Of a DNA stretch of 64,000 nucleotides, positions 60,090 through 64,000 are shown piece by piece; position 1 is the first letter of the stretch, and the number at the start of each line of letters is the position of its first letter. The stretch lies in the NCBI RefSeq assembly GCF_900454495.1, contig NZ_UGSI01000001.1, positions 5,108,501 through 5,172,500 of the forward strand, written 5' to 3'. The stretch comes from Paenibacillus macerans. Lineage in GTDB: Bacteria > Bacillota > Bacilli > Paenibacillales > Paenibacillaceae. A program made the position numbers and the translations under genes. The notes below the pieces were generated by a model. That model searched no databases. It saw nothing but the letters and a program-made list of their open reading frames with translations, and was not told the origin of the DNA.

Positions 60090-61208
60090 TTATTTGAAGG
60101 AGGCAAACGGACTACTGCCTTTCGGGAGCAATTCGTTCCAAGCAAAGCTAAACTCCGGAAAACCGGCGGCATAAGGCGTGTATTCATATAATTGGAAGAA
60201 AATTTGCACGCGGCCCGGCAGCAAATAGAAATCCGGATTGTCCTTTAACCCTTCGAGGCCCCCCATATAACCGGGGTCTGCTTTCAACTCCTTGCTTAGC
60301 CGGGCGTTCATCCGCTTTTCATAATCCTTATTCGCGCCCAGCAAGTCCTTAAGTTCCAAAAGCTTGCCGTCTTTCAACGAGAAAGTGTATCCGGTCCGGT
60401 AACTCATACCATGCGCTCCGCCCGTATACTCCGTATATTGGAACAAAAGGCTGAGCACGCCATTTTGGTTATAGGTGACAAGATACGAGCTCTCAAAACT
60501 ATTCGGATTCGTTATATTCTGATCGCCGAGATCCTTCATGACCTCGTCGATGTGCCCTTTGTGATCTTCCATTTGCTTTTCAAAAAACGTATTGATCGCC
60601 TTCTCCGCTTTCGCATCTCCCATGCCGCCCAATTGAGGATATTGGAGATGAACCGAAACCCGTTTGCTTTCCTTGTCATAGCTTGAAGTGGTCACCGTGA
60701 TTTTATTCTCTCGGCTCTTGATGACGTTTAACTGCTTAGCGCCTTTATTCCAGACCGCATCATAACCGAGGTAATCCTTGACCCATTGAAAAGGAATGTA
60801 GATTTTACCGTTAATGAGCTTGACCTCTCCATCTATATAGAAACCGTTAATGACGGGTTCCACGCTCCCTCCGGCCACCATCATTGTTAGCTGCCGATAA
60901 CCTTGGCCAATCTTCCAGGTCTTCGTTTTTGAGTCATAGTTAGTGGGAATTTTCAACGCATCCCGCAAAAAAGCGACCGGAACCAAGGTTTTTCCGTTCA
61001 GCAGCAGCCCCTTAAGCCCCGTATTCTCCCCATTAACTTTAAGGTTAATGGCATCGCCGACAGCGCTCTTGCTCTTGACCACGGCCGCATTGAAATTCCC
61101 TTGCCGGACGTCTGCAGCCGCTTGGCCCGGGCTAACCGGCAGCAATATTGCGGAACATAACAAACCTGTTGCTACACCCACAGCCCCTAAACGCATCAAT
61201 TTGTTCAT
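60090..61208 (-). CDS. Secreted protein with copper-amine-oxidase-N-like and DUF3298-type domains
   Basis: The 372-residue protein has a signal peptide (ending QAAAD near residue 32). Residues about 40-150 resemble the copper amine oxidase N-terminal domain, common in Paenibacillus wall proteins (LLNGKTLVPVAFLRDALKIP, INGKIYIPFQWVKDYLGYDA). The rest resembles DUF4163/DUF3298 of the RsiV type (AEKAINTFFEKQMEDHKGH, YTEYTGGAHGMSYRTGYTFS). No amine oxidase catalytic domain is present. Role unknown. The ATG at MNKLMRLG has AGGAGG; an upstream in-frame start is less likely. Confidence 0.82.
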   Translation of the reverse strand: MNKLMRLGAVGVATGLLCSAILLPVSPGQAAADVRQGNFNAAVVKSKSAVGDAINLKVNGENTGLKGLLLNGKTLVPVAFLRDALKIPTNYDSKTKTWKIGQGYRQLTMMVAGGSVEPVINGFYIDGEVKLINGKIYIPFQWVKDYLGYDAVWNKGAKQLNVIKSRENKITVTTSSYDKESKRVSVHLQYPQLGGMGDAKAEKAINTFFEKQMEDHKGHIDEVMKDLGDQNITNPNSFESSYLVTYNQNGVLSLLFQYTEYTGGAHGMSYRTGYTFSLKDGKLLELKDLLGANKDYEKRMNARLSKELKADPGYMGGLEGLKDNPDFYLLPGRVQIFFQLYEYTPYAAGFPEFSFAWNELLPKGSSPFASFK

Positions 61209-61429
61209 CTCGGTTTCTCCTCCTGCCAAATACCACTTTTGTATTTACAGAGCCGCTTCTTCATTCTCTGTTGTTGCTCACCTTTATCATTATAGTGACT
61301 GCTTAGGCAGAATAAGTTACATCCCACCTTACAGTTTTTTTTCTCTTTCGTCCGGATTACGCGCGAATATTGACGTTTTCTTTACGGCTTTTTAACTGAT
61401 TGACAAGCGGAATCGTAAAAAAGAATACA

Positions 61430-61461
61430 AAAAAGCACAGCCGACGTTTTCGGCCGTGCTC
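61430..61461 (-). terminator. Intrinsic terminator, second one downstream of the rRNA genes
   Basis: On the minus strand AGCACGGCCGA/TCGGCTGTGCT is followed by TTTTTTG. It stands 420 bases past the first rrn terminator, with copy E of the family-1 element between them. Confidence 0.8.
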
Positions 61462-61579
61462 TTCCCGGACTGTGCGGTATTCTTATCACAAACTGTCCTT
61501 TTTCGCGCATGTTACAAACTCTAACGGACCGTATTCTAGCTCTAGTAAAGAGCTTATCTCCCCATTTCCCGAGTATTTC

Positions 61580-61873
61580 CACTGGCGTTGCATTAACTTT
61601 TGCTCAAGCTTTCCCGTAAAAGCTATCCGAAATCTAACGGTTGTAGCAGCGGCTATTTGCCGAAAAAAAGGCCTTTTCTAAATTCTAACGGTTGCGAGCG
61701 CCGTTATTTGCCTGAGTCCAAGTAAAAATTACTGGTTTTCAGCGAAATAAGCACCATGGCAACCGTTACAATTTGAAATCAACGGTATTGGAACAAATAG
61801 CGCTTGTGGCAACCGTTTGAATTTTGGTGTGCCCAGAAAATGTAACTTGTCAGATTTAAATGCAACCCTTGTG
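61580..61873 (+). repeat. Family-1 intergenic element, copy E
   Basis: Starts CACTGGCGTTGCATTAAC and ends with TTAAATGCAACCCTTGTG. It carries the same four modules in the same order as copy A and is almost identical to it over 290 bases. It sits directly after the rrn terminator. Confidence 0.88.
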
Positions 61874-61885
61874 CATTCCGACAAT

Positions 61886-61917
61886 GCAAAAAACACCGCC
61901 GAGTGATCGGCGGTGCT
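61886..61917 (-). terminator. Intrinsic terminator of the rRNA operon
   Basis: On the minus strand CACCGCCGA/TCGGCGGTG closes a four-base loop and is followed by TTTTTTG, 10 bases after the 5S end. Confidence 0.92.
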
Positions 61918-61926
61918 CTTCTTCAT

Positions 61927-62043
61927 GCTTGGCGGCGTCCTACTCTCCCAGGACCCTTCGGTCCAAGTACCATCGGCGCTGGAGGGCTTAACGGTCGTGT
62001 TCGGGATGGGTACGCGTGGAACCCCTCCGCCATCGCCACCAAA
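61927..62043 (-). rRNA. rrf: 5S ribosomal RNA
   Basis: On the minus strand it begins TTTGGTGGCGATGGCGGAGG and ends GGACGCCGCCAAGC, the complementary ends of 5S rRNA, with CCCATCCCGAACACG and the loop GAGAGTAGGACG. The length is 117 bases. It follows the 23S gene by about 200 bases. Confidence 0.97.
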
Positions 62044-62123
62044 CGATTCAAGGTTAATCCTTGAAAACTGGATACGAAACTTGATTTGCGTGTTAGCCCC
62101 TATTCAGTTCCCGGGGTCCCCGA

Positions 62124-62229
62124 AAAGTAATCGGAATTACCTACGAAGCCTCGCGTCACTTTTTGGGGTATATTTTTGGGCCCCGCCAAAGTACTCGGAC
62201 TCAGCTTCGAAGCTTCACGTCACTTTGGT
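62124..62229. repeat. Imperfect tandem repeat in the 23S-5S spacer
   Basis: A phrase like AAAGTAATCGGAATTACC...CGCGTCACTTT at 62124-62165 recurs at 62187-62229 (CGGACTCAGCTTCGAAGC, then TTCACGTCACTTT), period about 64 bases. The spacer has no tRNA gene. Confidence 0.65.
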
Positions 62230-62239
62230 GAGTAGAGTT

Positions 62240-64000
<1,761 letters not shown>

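Noticed and set aside
61382..61582. Small minus-strand reading frame of 66 codons
   Set aside because: It contains the intrinsic terminator at 61430-61461 and has no ribosome binding site of note.

Overview
The window is a chromosomal segment close to the replication origin of a spore-forming Gram-positive bacterium of the Bacillales, most likely Paenibacillus or a close relative. The gene order follows the Bacillus subtilis origin-proximal region from the rrn/csfB side to tilS-hpt-ftsH, read here from right to left. The organism call rests on this synteny, on the sporulation genes (spoIIE, yabP, yabQ, spoVT, spoVG, yabG, sspF, fin, gin) and on a moderately high G+C content. It is inference, not a database match.

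Layout from right to left, in the direction of most transcription. A 3' part of a 23S rRNA gene and a 5S rRNA gene (minus strand) end at a clear terminator. Next comes a lineage-specific block: a secreted copper-amine-oxidase-N-like protein, formate-tetrahydrofolate ligase, an exported amidase with one SLH-like repeat, a small lipoprotein and a membrane protein. The conserved core then runs gin(csfB), yaaO-like decarboxylase, tmk, darA, yaaR, holB, ricT, yabA, trmNF, rsmI, abrB (plus strand), an HD phosphohydrolase where B. subtilis has metS, tatD, a cyclic-di-AMP riboswitch with an attenuator in front of a yabE/rpfB-like gene, rnmV, ksgA, yabG, veg, sspF, ispE, purR, spoVG, glmU, prs, pth, fin, mfd, a prsA-like foldase, spoVT, a spoVB-like flippase, yabN/mazG, an HU gene and rqcP(yabO). 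After rqcP the core is interrupted by two plus-strand genes, aspA and hydF ([FeFe]-hydrogenase maturation). It resumes with yabP, yabQ, divIC, yabR and spoIIE, is interrupted by an ArsR-type regulator and a five-gene oligopeptide ABC transporter operon, and ends with yabS, a yabT-like kinase, tilS, hpt and the first 18 codons of ftsH.

The genes serve DNA replication (holB, tmk, yabA, HU), translation and RNA modification (tilS, ksgA, rsmI, trmNF, rnmV, pth, rqcP), nucleotide and wall precursor supply (prs, hpt, purR, glmU, ispE), repair (mfd) and the sporulation programme. Several regulatory sites are clear: a consensus veg promoter, a sigma-H-type spoVG promoter, a sigma-G-type sspF promoter, an abrB promoter followed by Spo0A-type boxes, and the c-di-AMP riboswitch. 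DarA, a c-di-AMP receptor, is also encoded here.

The least ordinary content is in the intergenic spaces. Three families of repeats recur: a roughly 290-bp element with terminal inverted repeats and four internal modules (five copies or partial copies), a roughly 290-bp element with TTCAAAAAGTCA-type ends plus internally deleted derivatives, and a roughly 210-bp A/T-rich hairpin repeat. They lie at or near almost every point where the gene order departs from B. subtilis. Other points of note are a parS-like palindrome inside an acidic insert of the yaaO-like gene, an AbrB with a CxxC...CxxC tail, and hydF-aspA without hydE or hydG in view. I did not find a convincing new multi-gene defence or biosynthetic system.
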